This document shows, one piece after another, positions 13,331 to 25,815 of a stretch of DNA of 64,000 nt. A program made the position numbers and the translations under genes. Source of the DNA: Rhea pennata (lineage: Eukaryota > Chordata > Aves > Rheiformes > Rheidae); the NCBI RefSeq assembly GCF_028389875.1, contig NC_084671.1:2501501-2565500 (forward strand), in the 5' to 3' direction. Each line of letters begins with the position of its first letter. The stretch's first letter is position 1. The notes below the pieces were generated by a model. The model was given only the letters and a program-made list of their open reading frames with translations, ran no database searches and was not told the origin of the DNA.

Positions 13331-13362
13331 GCCGCAGCGCATTGTGGGCCCGCCCCGCAGGA

Positions 13363-13407
13363 GCCACGTGACGCGCTGCGCGGTCACGTGACGCCGGCCC
13401 ACGTGAC
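13363..13407 (+). promoter_or_regulatory. Three CACGTG E-boxes, one a perfect CLEAR element
   Basis: CACGTG cores lie at 13365-13370, 13385-13390 and 13400-13405, all followed by AC. The middle one is the full palindrome GTCACGTGAC (13383-13392), which is the consensus CLEAR element bound by TFEB, TFE3 and MITF on lysosomal gene promoters. The first and third match 9 of 10 and 8 of 10 positions. They lie 19-60 nt before the MFSD1 start codon. USF1/2 and MYC/MAX recognise the same core, so the factor is inferred from the lysosomal role of the gene. Confidence 0.75.
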
Positions 13408-13423
13408 GCGCGGGCAGGCGGCG

Positions 13424-16400
13424 ATGGCGGAGGAGGAGCGGGCGCTGCTGGGCCCTGGCGGCGGCTCCCCCTCGGCGGGGTCCCGCGGCCTGGCCGCCGC
13501 CTGCGACCCGCGGCGCCTGCCGCATCGTCTCCTGGTGCTCGCCCTCATGTGCTTCCTGGGCTTCGGTGCGTGGCGGTGGCGGTGGCGGCGGGGGCAGCGG
13601 CGGCCTCTCCCCGTGAGGGGCGGCCCGGGGCAGAGCCCTGAGGCGTCTCCTTCTCCTTGCAGGCAGCTACTTCTGCTACGACAACCCGGCGGCCCTGCAG
13701 ACGCAGGTGCAGGCGGTGAGTAGCTGCTTCCAGCCAGCTCGTTGAGCGAAGAGTAGCAGCACTGAGGCTGGATGCCTGTCCTGTAATTGCTCCCCCCCTT
13801 TTTTTTCCTCCCTCCTTTGTGCAGGACATGAAGGTGAACACAGCGCAGTTCATGGCACTCTATGCCTGGTATTCCTGGCCCAACGTGGTTCTCTGTTTCT
13901 TTGGAGGCTTCCTGATAGACAGAGTGTTTGGGATACGGTAAGTGTGGTGGTGCAACTGTTCACGTCGAGTGGGTGCAGAGTTAAGGTCTGTGTGAGAGGT
14001 AACCGCCGTTACTGTCTAAAGAGCTCCGAGACTGAGATGTCTGGTACGTCCCTTCTGGTGGCAAGTTCCTGCGACATTATGACGGAGTAGTAACTTTCAC
14101 TTCATTTCCTTGAAACTGTAAGCCGAAAATATGGTTCTGTGGCAAATACTTGTAAAACAGGGTGAGCAAAGATCACTTTGATGCATTAAGCTTCTTGAGG
14201 GTAACCTTATGGTTTTATAATGTGGGCTTTAAAAAAAATCTTTGCATAAATTGAAGGTGTAGTTAAAAATATCCTGAATGTTCTGGTAAACATGTAGGAA
14301 TACTTAAATGAATTGCAGCTCTTTGACTGTGAGACCTTAGATGTTTCGATACAGTCCAATTTAAGATGTGGATTGTATGTTAATGGTTTATGGTTATTAA
14401 AAATCACAGCAAGAGTGACTTTTTAAAATGAAATTACGAACCTAATGGAATTGAAAGAGTAGGATGCACTCTTTCTTTAGTATGAAAGTTGAGCTTAGAC
14501 CTAAAATATAGGGAAGATGTATCATAGTCTGAATTTCTGTGTGTGTGTGCTTTTTTTTTTTTTTTTTACTTAAGTAATCCCTTGCTCCCTAGCGATGTTT
14601 GAACTAGCACTGTTTTGCAGAAAGCAGCCTCTCGTGAGGCCAAGTATGATGGCTCTCAATTAAATCTTCTCAAACAGAGCTAAAACCTGGCATTGTGCCA
14701 GCTGTAAAGAAAAAGAAATCACAGCCTTTGAAATGTTGCTTTTCATACCACAGAGTAGTGGTGAGTGCTATTTGTCGTTTTAAAACATACTCTCAAACTA
14801 ACAGAACTTCATCCTTCCAATTAACGTAACCTTGACAAGTTTACAAGGGTAAGAGGTCTTCTCACAACATACATATAACTCTACTAACTTCAGTGGTGTT
14901 GCATGGCTATAATTAAGAACAGAATTATAGAGATTGTAGACTTTAAATAATATGTACTATCTTACTGTGTACAGTAAACCACTTTCAGATGTGATGTAAG
15001 TGGATTTAAAATAACTCCTTGAGTTAGTGGAACCTTAATAACTGTCTAGCTCAGTCCAGATGTAAGCCTCGTGTTTTTGAATGCAATATTTTAAAAGACT
15101 AAACACTGGTACTGAGAGAGAGCATCATATTAAATAAGTGCAAGTTGTGACTTGGCAAATTCAAAATTTCCAATGAAGTGAATGGGATTTCTTCCTTTTG
15201 TAGCTTTGGTAAAGTTATTGCTGGACTGTATCATTCATTTTTGATGAAGCCATGGCATTTATTACAGAAAACTTCTATTGCATATCAGCCTCCTTTTTAT
15301 TCCTTTATGTAGATCTAATACCCTATTGTTTAGGGGGAAAAAATCTAATTATGCATTGAATTATTTTATTTTTCTTACAGGTTGGGCACAGTAATCTTTA
15401 GCATCTTTGTTTGTGTTGGGCAGGTAAGTGCAACTGGGAGGCTGGAGGATGATATCCATTTGAAGCGCCTCTACCAAAAAAAAAAAAAAAAAAAGCAAAC
15501 CAAAACCCAACCTGCAGATTACTTTTCTCAGTGATGTGTATTTCAGGTGGGAGGAAGCGGGAAATGGGAGAACCCTGACCTGGGGTAACTTTTCTCCCCG
15601 ACATGTGCCTATATGTGTTACTTAAAAGAAGTGGAATCCTTTATTAGTATAGAAGTAACATGGTCGTGTTTCTAGAACTGTTCAGTGAATATGCAACTGT
15701 GCAAGGATATCTTTTTTCTAAGATAGTCATGTTGGTTTTTATACTGGCTGCCCTGTGTAATTCCTGGATTTTCTGGAGGTGACTAACATCCAACCTGTAA
15801 ATTTGTCTCAATTATCTGCTTATATTTTCATATAGTGTAAGACTTTAGTCTTTATCCAGTTCAGGTACATGTGGTAGACTGGATTGTATCTACGCACCTG
15901 TACTGGTGTTTCCATGGTGGGGATTAAAGTTGATGACTACAGATGCCACTCTATTGCCTATCCTTGATCGTTAGGACATCACAGGGCCCAGGAGTTCCTG
16001 GGGACTGTGGACCAGAGGAGCACGGCTAGGGCTACACATAGTACATGTGTTTGGGTAGGGTATGAGGGTAAGGGAAGGCATGATGGAGCATCTAGAGTTT
16101 GAGTGCTGTTTCAGGGTGGACCAGGTTGGATATAGTCTAGCCAACTGGGATGATACGTAAGACAGAGGGAGCTAAGGACAAAGGCTATGACCAGGAAGTG
16201 GATGTGAAATATTCCTGCCGGTCTAGGAAGGGGGAAGCATTTTTACCAGTTCTGAGACTGTTCTTGTTTATTCTGTACTTCAAGTGTGAAATGATAATTT
16301 CTCCTATATGCTCGTCTTACAGGTGATTTTTGCTTTGGGAGCACTATTTAATGCTTTTTGGCTGATGGAAGCAGGCAGATTTGTGTTTGGGTAAGTCTAG

Positions 16401-19400
16401 ATGAGTAGAATGTTTGTCCTCTGAGGTAAGGACCAGCTTTCTGTGTCCTAGAAAACTGTTAATATGTTTATACTTTCTGAGACAAAATTATTAGATATCG
16501 AAACATCTTTAAAGTTGAGATATGCAAAAAGCTTCAGTTGCATATCACCCCAGTCTATTTTAATGTTAGAAAGCAAATAGGACATAGCAGGGTTTTGTTG
16601 TTGTTTGCAATACCTGTCTACTGACTTTGAAAAACGTGAAACTACGCAAATAAACACTTGAACATTCAGTAAGCTGACTAAAAGTATATTACTCCTCCTT
16701 TTTTCTCATTCTTGCTTTCCTAGAAACTGCTACTTCATCAGCCGTTTTGTATGTATTTGTAAAGATTAGAGAAAGTGTCAGGAATATGTCTTTAAGTTGT
16801 GAAACTCACAGCATGAGAATGTTAGGAAATCTGACCAACGACACTAGGGTATGGGTGGTTGCCTTTGTTAAATTTTGGTTCTAGAGAAGATGTGTGCTTT
16901 TGATTTCATTGGGATCAGGAGCTATACTACTTGTTTTTTTTTTTATTTTATTATTTTTTTTTTATCTTTTACCTATGCAAAAGAGAAATGAATCTACTGC
17001 TCATCCATTTAACGTCTCTAAATGACAAAGGCAATTTTAATCAATTCCTAGACTACTGAAGATATCTGCTTATCTGTTTTGTCAGAGTGCAATTGTTATT
17101 TGAATCACATCTTCGAGCAAGACTTCTACTGCACTGTATATGTATTAGATTTACCTGTACATACAGAAGTTACTCAGAAATAATGTCATCCTGATAGTAT
17201 CAGAAAGTGGAACTATTGTTGCTTTGTGTGTTGCAATTAACATTGTTTCTCTTTTTTCTAGAATAGGTGGAGAGTCTTTAGCTGTGGCACAAAACACTTA
17301 TGCAGTCAGCTGGTTTAAAGGCAAGGAATTAAATCTTGTGTTTGGATTGCAGCTAAGCATGGCCAGAATTGTAAGTGTAAAACTTTATCTCTACTTCTTA
17401 GTCTCTGGTGTTCAGCTTGGCATGGCAGTGGTACTGATGGAAAGAAGCATTTCTAAGGCTCGCTAGGAAGTTCTTTGGGCAATTTTTTTTTTAATTATTA
17501 TTAAAAGTGTGATACTGATGCTTGGTGTGCTGTGACTTTTGTGGCTCAAACTCAAGTGTGAGTTCTAATAAGTGAGCTGAGATGGCTGCTTTAAGTAATA
17601 GATAGTTATTTATCTATTACTGCTGTGCTTTTGTAAGAAACTGGTGGGTTTTTTGTTATTGTTTCTTGTCCCTTTTGCCAGTTGTGATGAACTGTGTGAC
17701 TGCATTTAGCTGTGCCGTTTTCAATTTGATGTACTCAAACTACTGATGAAGGTGGGTTTACACTAATATACCAGGCTGTGAGTTGAGAGACCCGAGGCAT
17801 GCATTTGCTTTTTATGGGACCTTATTGAGCAGCCTGTAACTTCCTAAACCGCTGCAGATGTTCACCTCAGTAAAAGTGAGTTAGCTGGTCACTGCTGGGT
17901 GTGGACTGATGTTCAGGTTGCTGCTGCTTAGCAGATTGCCTCACCTGAGCTGAACCATGGTTAGCTGCCTGTGTTAGCTTCAGGATTTTGACTGTGAGCC
18001 TTCTCTGTAGAAGAGAATGTGCTGCTTCTTGATGCTTGTCTGTTTGCTTTAACATGTGGTATTAAACTTACTTCTGTTATAATGATTAACTCCTCACAAA
18101 CAATAACCCAAACAATAAGGAATAACTTTATCATTGTAGCTGGTGGTTCATGTTCCGTGTGTAGTGTCTTACCTGATATATATTTAATGCTATTCAACAA
18201 GCAGTCTACCTAGTGTTCCTTTTGAATTCATATCGTAAAATATGTTATCCTTAACATACATTTGTTCTGCCTAGGGGAGTACAGTGAACATGAATATCAT
18301 GGGATGGATATACTCTAGAGTTCAAGATCTTCTGGGGCATACTGGTCACAGCACTCTTGGGTTAACTCTTATGATAGGTTAGTAGTATTTTTGAACTACT
18401 GTCACACCTACTGTTTTTGGTTTCATTATGAACAATGTGCATATACATTCTTGACTTACTGTCTAGAATGCAAGAAAATTGTACTTAAGATTGGGAAGAA
18501 CTATCAATGCATAACACTATGTTTGTACGCTATCAGTGTGCATAGTGTAAGATTATTGTATCTGATGATGCTATGTGGTTTCTGTCATTTTTTTTAAAAA
18601 ATCAAGTTTGTATCTTACAGAGTTGAAACATTTCACATAAGTAGAGTAAACATACTTGGCAGTATGACTTGCTCTGTTAAAACGGACTTGAAAGCTTTTC
18701 TGAAGGGCACCATGTCAAAGCTTGTCTGCAGTTATGTCTAACATGCAAAAGTGAAATTTCAGCTCCCTTTGGATTAGTGTCCCTTCTTTCAGAGCACTCG
18801 GTATGAAGGCACTGGTGTTCGTAACAGAAACAAGCTGAGCTTTTGTGATTGCAAAGTGCAGATAAGGAGTTCAGCTGTGCTGAGCAGCGTTAATATTTTG
18901 GAATAAAGAGTAGTTACGTTTTCAAACTCGAGACATCTCAGACCTGAAGACAGAAGGCTTAAATGTTCGGTTCTTTGAGTTTTACAGCTATTGAGTCTTA
19001 CATGTATGACAAACAGGTGTCAGTAAACTGACTGAATTGCATTAGATATAGAAAGATATACTACACTGCATGTTTAAAAAGCAGTTTACTACTTGGAACA
19101 TCAAATAAACTTGGCACTTTGCCTTCTTGCAGGTGGCATAACATGTCTCCTTTCCCTGGGTTGTGCATTAATTCTTGCTTATCTGGACAAGAGAGCAGAG
19201 AAGCTCCTTTGTAAAGAGCAAGGAAAAACTGGTGAGTGGTATGGATAGTAAGGCTAGCTAAACTTTGGTCTGTGTTCTTTTATTCTGAATCAGATCATTC
19301 TAGTTGATTCACTGTGTGGGTTTGTGTATTATGTAATTCAGTGGCTGCTACTTACTTTACTACTTGTAGCTTTAATTATAATTTTTAGTTCAGTTCTGTA

Positions 19401-22400
19401 TTGATAGGAACTCTTACAGTTTTCAGACTGGTTTACGGACAGATGTATATGCATGTATATGCATGTATATGTATCTGCTTTATATATCATGCTGAAAACA
19501 AGCATGTGGGAAGTTTTCATGATTCACTGATATTATCTGTGCCATTGTCACCAGTACTCTGTTTTATTTGAATTGATCTTGTTTCCTTTAATAGATGTAT
19601 GAAAATATGCATCCCTTCTCAAACAATATGTAGTATTTTGAGTTTTCTGCGTGGAAATAGTAAGAGCAATTAAAAATGAACTAAACTTTGAAACTAAATA
19701 AACCATATAACTTGAGGCTTCAGATAGGCATTTCCCTAGCCCTAGTTAAACACTTCTTTGAGAAAGCTGTTTTTATTTAATTCTGCTATATGAGACTTCC
19801 AGAGATTTTAGAGAACTTATTTTAAAATGTACATTTGATTTAATAAGGCATAGACGAAGTTTGTTCTTGACTTTGGCACTGTAGACCTAGGGTGTGTATA
19901 TTCTTAACCACTTCCTTTTGCAACATAAACTTCATATAAGAGTGTAGATAGTGGCAGGATTGTATGCTTTAGTAGGGATCAGTATGAATGAATTTCTAAT
20001 TTGTTTGTGCTCGCTAAAACACTTCATATTGTTTTCTACTCCACTGCAGGTGAAGTGATTAAACTCACTGATGTGAAGGACTTCTCTTTGTCTTTGTGGC
20101 TCATATTTGTAATCTGTGTCTGTTACTATGCAGCTGTCTTTCCTTTCATTGGACTTGGAAAGTAAGTATCTCTTGCATGAAGGTGGTTATTCCCCTTGAA
20201 TCTGGCCAGGGTTTAAGTTTAACCAGTTTTAGTTACTTAAAAGGGGAGAGATGTTGGCTAATATTTAAGAATTCCAGGTGCCTACAGAACAACTCATCTC
20301 CTAGCAAGTCTGTGCTGTGCTTTGTCTCTTTTTTTGTGGCGCTGTTTGGAATACTTGCAATACAAGTAATCATAAGTATTATGGTTTCCTTATCTGCTGA
20401 GCTTTGTGAGAAATACTATTTCTTAGCGTAGGCTGAGTAGTCAGAGCTCTAAAGCATAATACGTGTTCAATTTTTTGATTAAAACTTGGTGTAGTTTTAA
20501 AATATGGCATAAGTTTCAGTGCAGGAAGCTGTGGACAGCTGCCATGTAGAATTTCTTCTATACTCACGCACTGACTGAGTATGAGGGGCTTTAAATGAAT
20601 GCAATTACAGCTTTGGACTGGAGTTCTCTTATTGTACTGATATTAAGAATACATTAAGCTGAAACTTGAAGTACTTCTGTGCAGGTTTTTCTTATGAATC
20701 TCATGACGATCTCATAATAGATCAATCAAATGTCTGCTGAATATTCTTGTGATTGGAGACAGTTCTCTTAAGCTCAGTGCATATTGAATGAGAAGGAAAA
20801 GATTGAGCTTGCTGACTGTAAGACCTCTCCAGGCTAACTAGATGCCCGTTTTCTGCTTGTGAGTGCATTCCAAAAGTTCTCACTTTAGTCTCATGCGGTA
20901 TTTCTGTTGCATAGCACAGTAACAAGACATTAGCACTAGTTGCATCCTTTGGCTTCCCCAAAATGTGATTTGAACAGTCTTTATTAAGTCAGAGAAATTT
21001 TTTCTAAACTCCTAAATGTCTTACAAAAGAGGATCTCTTATAGAGAAGTAGCAGATGTCAGTCAAAGCTATATTTAAAAGTCCTCTGTAAACCAGAATCT
21101 CCTGCATTTACTTAGTTTAGCTTAAAACTTTGCTTTTACTTCATACAAATATGAATTGTTCTGAACTTGTGGATTTCTTTTTTATTCTTAGGGTTTTCTT
21201 CATTGAGAAATTCAAATTCTCATCTCAAGAAGCAAGTGCAATTAACAGGTATTTTGCAGTTGGTTTAACAAGTGAATGTGCAACTGTGTTTTTAGAGGCA
21301 TATGTACCTGAGCTCTGAAAGTTTAGGAAGAAGTTTAGGATCTGCTGTTGAAGATGGTTTGCATTTAGGTGAATAGATAAACTTTCCACAGCCTGAGAAG
21401 TAACTGGGAGATGCCGGTGTTTAAGTAAAAATAAGTATTAGATCTTCACATTGAAGAATCAAAAGGGGGAAGTTCTGCCTCGAGGATATCTTAGCATTTG
21501 ATGATTTCCTTCAGAACAATAGAAGGAGATTAATAGCAATGCTAAATTAAACTTTCCTTGTTTGAGAATGAATCTGTGATATGACAAAATACAAAACATT
21601 TGATCCAAAGATTTAAAGAGCTTTAAATGTGTCAGTCTTTCCTTATTGGATATTGAATGTTCTTATGTCCTCAGGCCTCCGAGGAATTTTGAGTTGTGGA
21701 GGGCTCTTGTTTGTTTGGGGGTTTTTGTTTTATTAAGACTTCACAAGCAATAGCAGAATTTGACATTTTTATGTGATGATACTTATAGCTTGGAAAACGC
21801 AAAGCTGTCTGTGACTAGTGTTCAGTTCTCTTATTTTTACTCTTTTGCAGTATTGTTTATATCATATCTGCACCCATGTCCCCTGTCTTTGGACTCCTGG
21901 TGGATAAAGTTGGAAAGAATATCATCTGGGTTTTATGTGCTGTAATAACTACACTTGCTTCTCACATCATGTTGGCTTTTACCTTCTGGAACCCCTGGGT
22001 GGCAATGGTAACTGATTTCTCATAAGAGACTATTATAACTCAATATGATAAAATAGAAAATTGAGTTGATAATGAATCATTCTGTGTATGTTGCCTGCAT
22101 CTTCTGAATTTGGTTAGTTCTTGAAAACTATATGGGTTTTCCAGACTAATATAAAAGCAAAGTGTGCCTAACACAGGCTAAGCCACCATGAGCTGTCTGT
22201 GACCCTAAGATAACACTTTAACTTTCGGTGTTTCTTGGTGGATGGCAGTAAATGCACGTGTGTTTTTTGGAGTGGAAAAGATTGTTCACATGCCGCTCTC
22301 TATAGCAGTGATTCTGTAACTGTTCAGTGAAAAAAAAAAAAGTAAAAAAGAAAAAAAAAAGTTCAGCTTCCTAGGAAATGTTGGATTAAATGTGGCAACT

Positions 22401-25400
22401 CTTTGCCCATTCAGAGAAGACCTTAATTTCACCATGATCTCTGCAGGTAGATGGTGCTCTGTTTCAGAGGTCTGCCCTCAAGCTTCTCAAGACTCTCTCC
22501 TCACAGTAACTACGACTCGATTACTGTGCTAGTTGCTCACTCCTTCTAAATTTTACTCTTGGTGTAATTCTGAAGTTAATTAATATCATAATTAACAATA
22601 TTTAGTTGCCTCTAATGTGCTGTGTGTGTTGGATAGTGGTACACCTCAAAGATCTGGTTGTTTCCCCTTTCCAGGGCAAACTGCCTGAGAAATGACTTTG
22701 GAGCTTGGGTTTACAGGTTTAAATCTGGTGCTCAGCATGTATGAGGGTTAAATATGGGGTCTTTGTTCTTATTTTTTTCCAGTGGGATTCAGCACTGATA
22801 ATTTTCTTCTGGATATTAATTTTAGGCTCTAAAATTTCTGTGTCAGCATTCAAGTTAGATGGAATAGCTATTAGATTAAAGGTAAATGGAAACTGTTTCC
22901 TGGTTTTGAGGCCCATTATATAGGGTTCACTTTGCTTTTGGATGTTCGAATGTGTTGAGAGAAATTCTTGTTGGTTCAAATGTTTTTGTAGGGTTTCTGT
23001 AGAACGACTTTTGTGGTATATAATCCTTGATTGCAAAAGTTCTTGGTTGTAATAGAAATCTGTGTGCTCTCCCACCAAGTTGAGACCTTTTATTAGAAGC
23101 TTTTCACACTTTATGATGAGACCAAATTCATCTAGCTCTGGCTTGAGGTAACAGGTTATTTTGTTTTAACGATCTTCTTGGTATTATGATTTCACATAAC
23201 CCAGGCCGGAAAAAAGTTGCCTCTTCTAAATGTGCATATTTATGTAGAAGGGTATTGCAAACAAACTTTATTCTTTTTTGTTCTTTTTTTGGAGGAGGGA
23301 AATATGTTAATTTATTAATACTTTACACAAAAATGCATTGAACTTAATACCTGTTTACTTGTTCTTATTTGTTTCACCAGTGTTTACTAGGAGTGGCTTA
23401 CTCATTGCTTGCCTGTGCCCTGTGGCCCATGGTGGCCTTTGTAGTTCCAGAACATCAGCTGGGAACTGCCTATGGCTTGTAAGTACTTATATGTGTCTTT
23501 ATGCTGTAAAAATACTGAATTTCAAGCAGTTCTAGTAAATTAATGGTTAATAACTTCCTCAGAGTTCAGGAAACCTTACGTATTTTCAGGATGTATATGT
23601 GGTAGAGCATGTGGTTGTGGTGGATGCGCAGAAATGTCTTCAAATATGTGGAGTCATGAGTGTAGTTGTGTAACGTTTGAGAAGAGATTAAACTTCTTTT
23701 TTGTTCAATGCCACTAATGATTTTTTTTTTGTTTAAAAAAAAATACACACACACAAATATATATATACACACATACATACATACAGTGGTAATTCTTTGT
23801 TCATGTGTTAGTATGCAGTCTATCCAGAATCTGGGTCTGGCAATTATTGCTATAGCAGCTGGTATGATACTGGATACAAGAGGATATCTGTTTCTCGAAG
23901 TGTTCTTCAGTGCTTGCGTTTGCTGTAAGTAGCAAAAACATTAAAAATGGATTCTGTACATTCGGGAGACTTTAACCTTTTCTTTTAACATTTCTTTTAA
24001 CATTTACCATAAAACGGTAGTACCTACGCTTTGTGTAGTTGGAAGGAAATTTCAACTGGGGCAATGTCGAGGATAACTCATCCTAGGGAGGTATTTTGTA
24101 TTTTTGAAGAGGCATAAGTAGTTTGAGTATTGAAAATACAAAGAGTGAATAAAAGGATAGCTAAATGATACTTTTAAAGGCTATGTTTATATGATGGTTT
24201 TTATTAGTATAAATAACTCAGAAGTTATTTTTGTTTTACTACTTGCAAACTTGCAGTGGAGTTTTTAGAAGTAATTAAGTGGTTCTGGTAAAGTCTGCCT
24301 TCTAGAATAATCGTGAAGGATCTTGGTTATTGCTTAACTGTCTGTTCTTATGTCATTGTTTTAAATTTGTTGACTCTAATTGTGTGGTGTCTTTTTTTTT
24401 TTTAGTGTCACTAATAGCTGTAGTCATGCTGTATTTTGTGAATCACCTCACAGGTAAAGTATTTTCACCTTCTCTTGACGTTTGTTTTCCACCATAATTC
24501 TTAAAGCTATCAAGTTGAACTGTTCACGGTTGATACTGAAAAACCCCCTGTCAGATGCTGTAGCTCCTGAATTTGGTAGCAGCAGCATCTATTGGGTGAG
24601 AATTGTCCTCGTAATTGCTTTTTCCTACACATGCAAGTGTGTAATTCCCTAAACTTTCCTGTGATGTTAAATCTGATCAGTGGGGCATGCAATATCTGTC
24701 CTTCCAGCTCACTTGAATGAACACCTAGGATATTCTGCAGATAATTTCAAATTGTTCTTTCTAAGCTGGTTGGCAAACTTGACTGTGTATGTATCTACAA
24801 ATATAAAAGCTTAATTCTGTAGATCTTCCTTCAAATAGCTGTGTTCTTAATCCATCTCAGCTGTTTTTTCAGCTCATTATATTATTCACTTAAAGATACA
24901 GTGGTGAAGTCGAGTGCTGGGAAATGCTTGTTACACGTAGTTCGCTTGCTGATAATGTGTGGTTATGTCAGCAGAAGATGTGCTAGAATTTTGATATGTT
25001 TCTGTTGCTTTCAAATCATGAAGCCTGCACCATTTCTGTTAAAAGTAATTCTCAACTGGGAAGAGATCTGCTTGGTGGGTCTGAGACAGAACTTCTTAAT
25101 TTAATTTCAGCCTGTCATCTTTGCTTTGTTCCTGATTTTTTTTTTTTTCCCTTTGTAGTTCTTGCTTCTTGAAATTACTGTTGCTTACTCTGAGGTTCTG
25201 ATATTCCAGCATGTAAGCATTTAATTTGGGTGCCAGTGAAGGCTGTTTAATGCTAATTAATGGGATTTCTTCAAATTGATGCTTACAACTGAGCGCACAG
25301 TTAAAAGTGTTACTGCCCATAACCTGTTCCTGCTTTGTATTACTGGAGCAACATTGTCTCTTTAGCAGCTACAGTGTCTTGGAAACTTATTCTAGATATT

Positions 25401-25815
25401 GTCAGTGGGAAGTAGTAACTACTGAGGGGTCTAGATGGCATTTCTTTCCAAGTTGTTTCCACTTTCTCTGCTTTTATAGGATAATATGGTGAATTAGAGA
25501 TGAAACTCTGTTACGCAACAGAAAAGTGGATCAGGCTTGAGACCTTGGTTTGGTTCCTGATTTGACTTGCTTGTATTGTTTCAAATAGGTTGCGTTTTCT
25601 CTATATATCAGTTTCTGCTTTTGTAAAATTACTCCACTGATGTCTTTGGCAAAATATTTTGAGAATTTCTTTAACAAAATATAATATCAAAAATATACTT
25701 TCAGAAGATCAATTTCTAGAGTTTCAAAGTATGTATTGCTTCTGTTGCAGGAGGTGATCTTAACTGGTCTGCAAAGAAAAGGGAAAAACTGCAAAAAGTA
25801 GCTGCAACTGAGTAA
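13424..25815 (+). CDS. MFSD1: MFSD1 short form ending at the exon-15 splice donor
   Basis: If intron 15 is not removed, exon 15 reads ...ACT GAG TAA. The splice donor GTAAGT at 25812-25817 supplies the last base of the glutamate codon and the TAA stop (25813-25815). This gives 459 residues ending in ATE. The standard human protein, as I recall it, is 465 residues and ends in HTE, so this is probably the conserved form. The 3' UTR would lie in the 3.1-kb intron 15, which holds AATAAA signals at 28220, 28603 and 28695. Which form predominates cannot be told from DNA. Confidence 0.6.

Larger units (their letters stand above)
13090..13740 (+). promoter_or_regulatory. CpG-island promoter of MFSD1
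   Basis: Dense CpG sequence covers the upstream region, exons 1 and 2 and the two short introns. No TATA box is visible. Elements seen are a CCCGCCCC Sp1-type box at about 13350-13357, a CCCACAATGC match to the ZNF143/THAP11-type motif read on the - strand at about 13339-13348, three CACGTG boxes, and the five-copy minisatellite upstream. The transcription start cannot be read from sequence. This is the usual architecture of a broadly expressed vertebrate gene. Confidence 0.8.

Noticed and set aside
13101-13367. - strand frame with repeated LPWRRA-type units
   Set aside because: It is the reverse reading of the promoter minisatellite. The repetition comes from the 33-bp unit, not from a protein.
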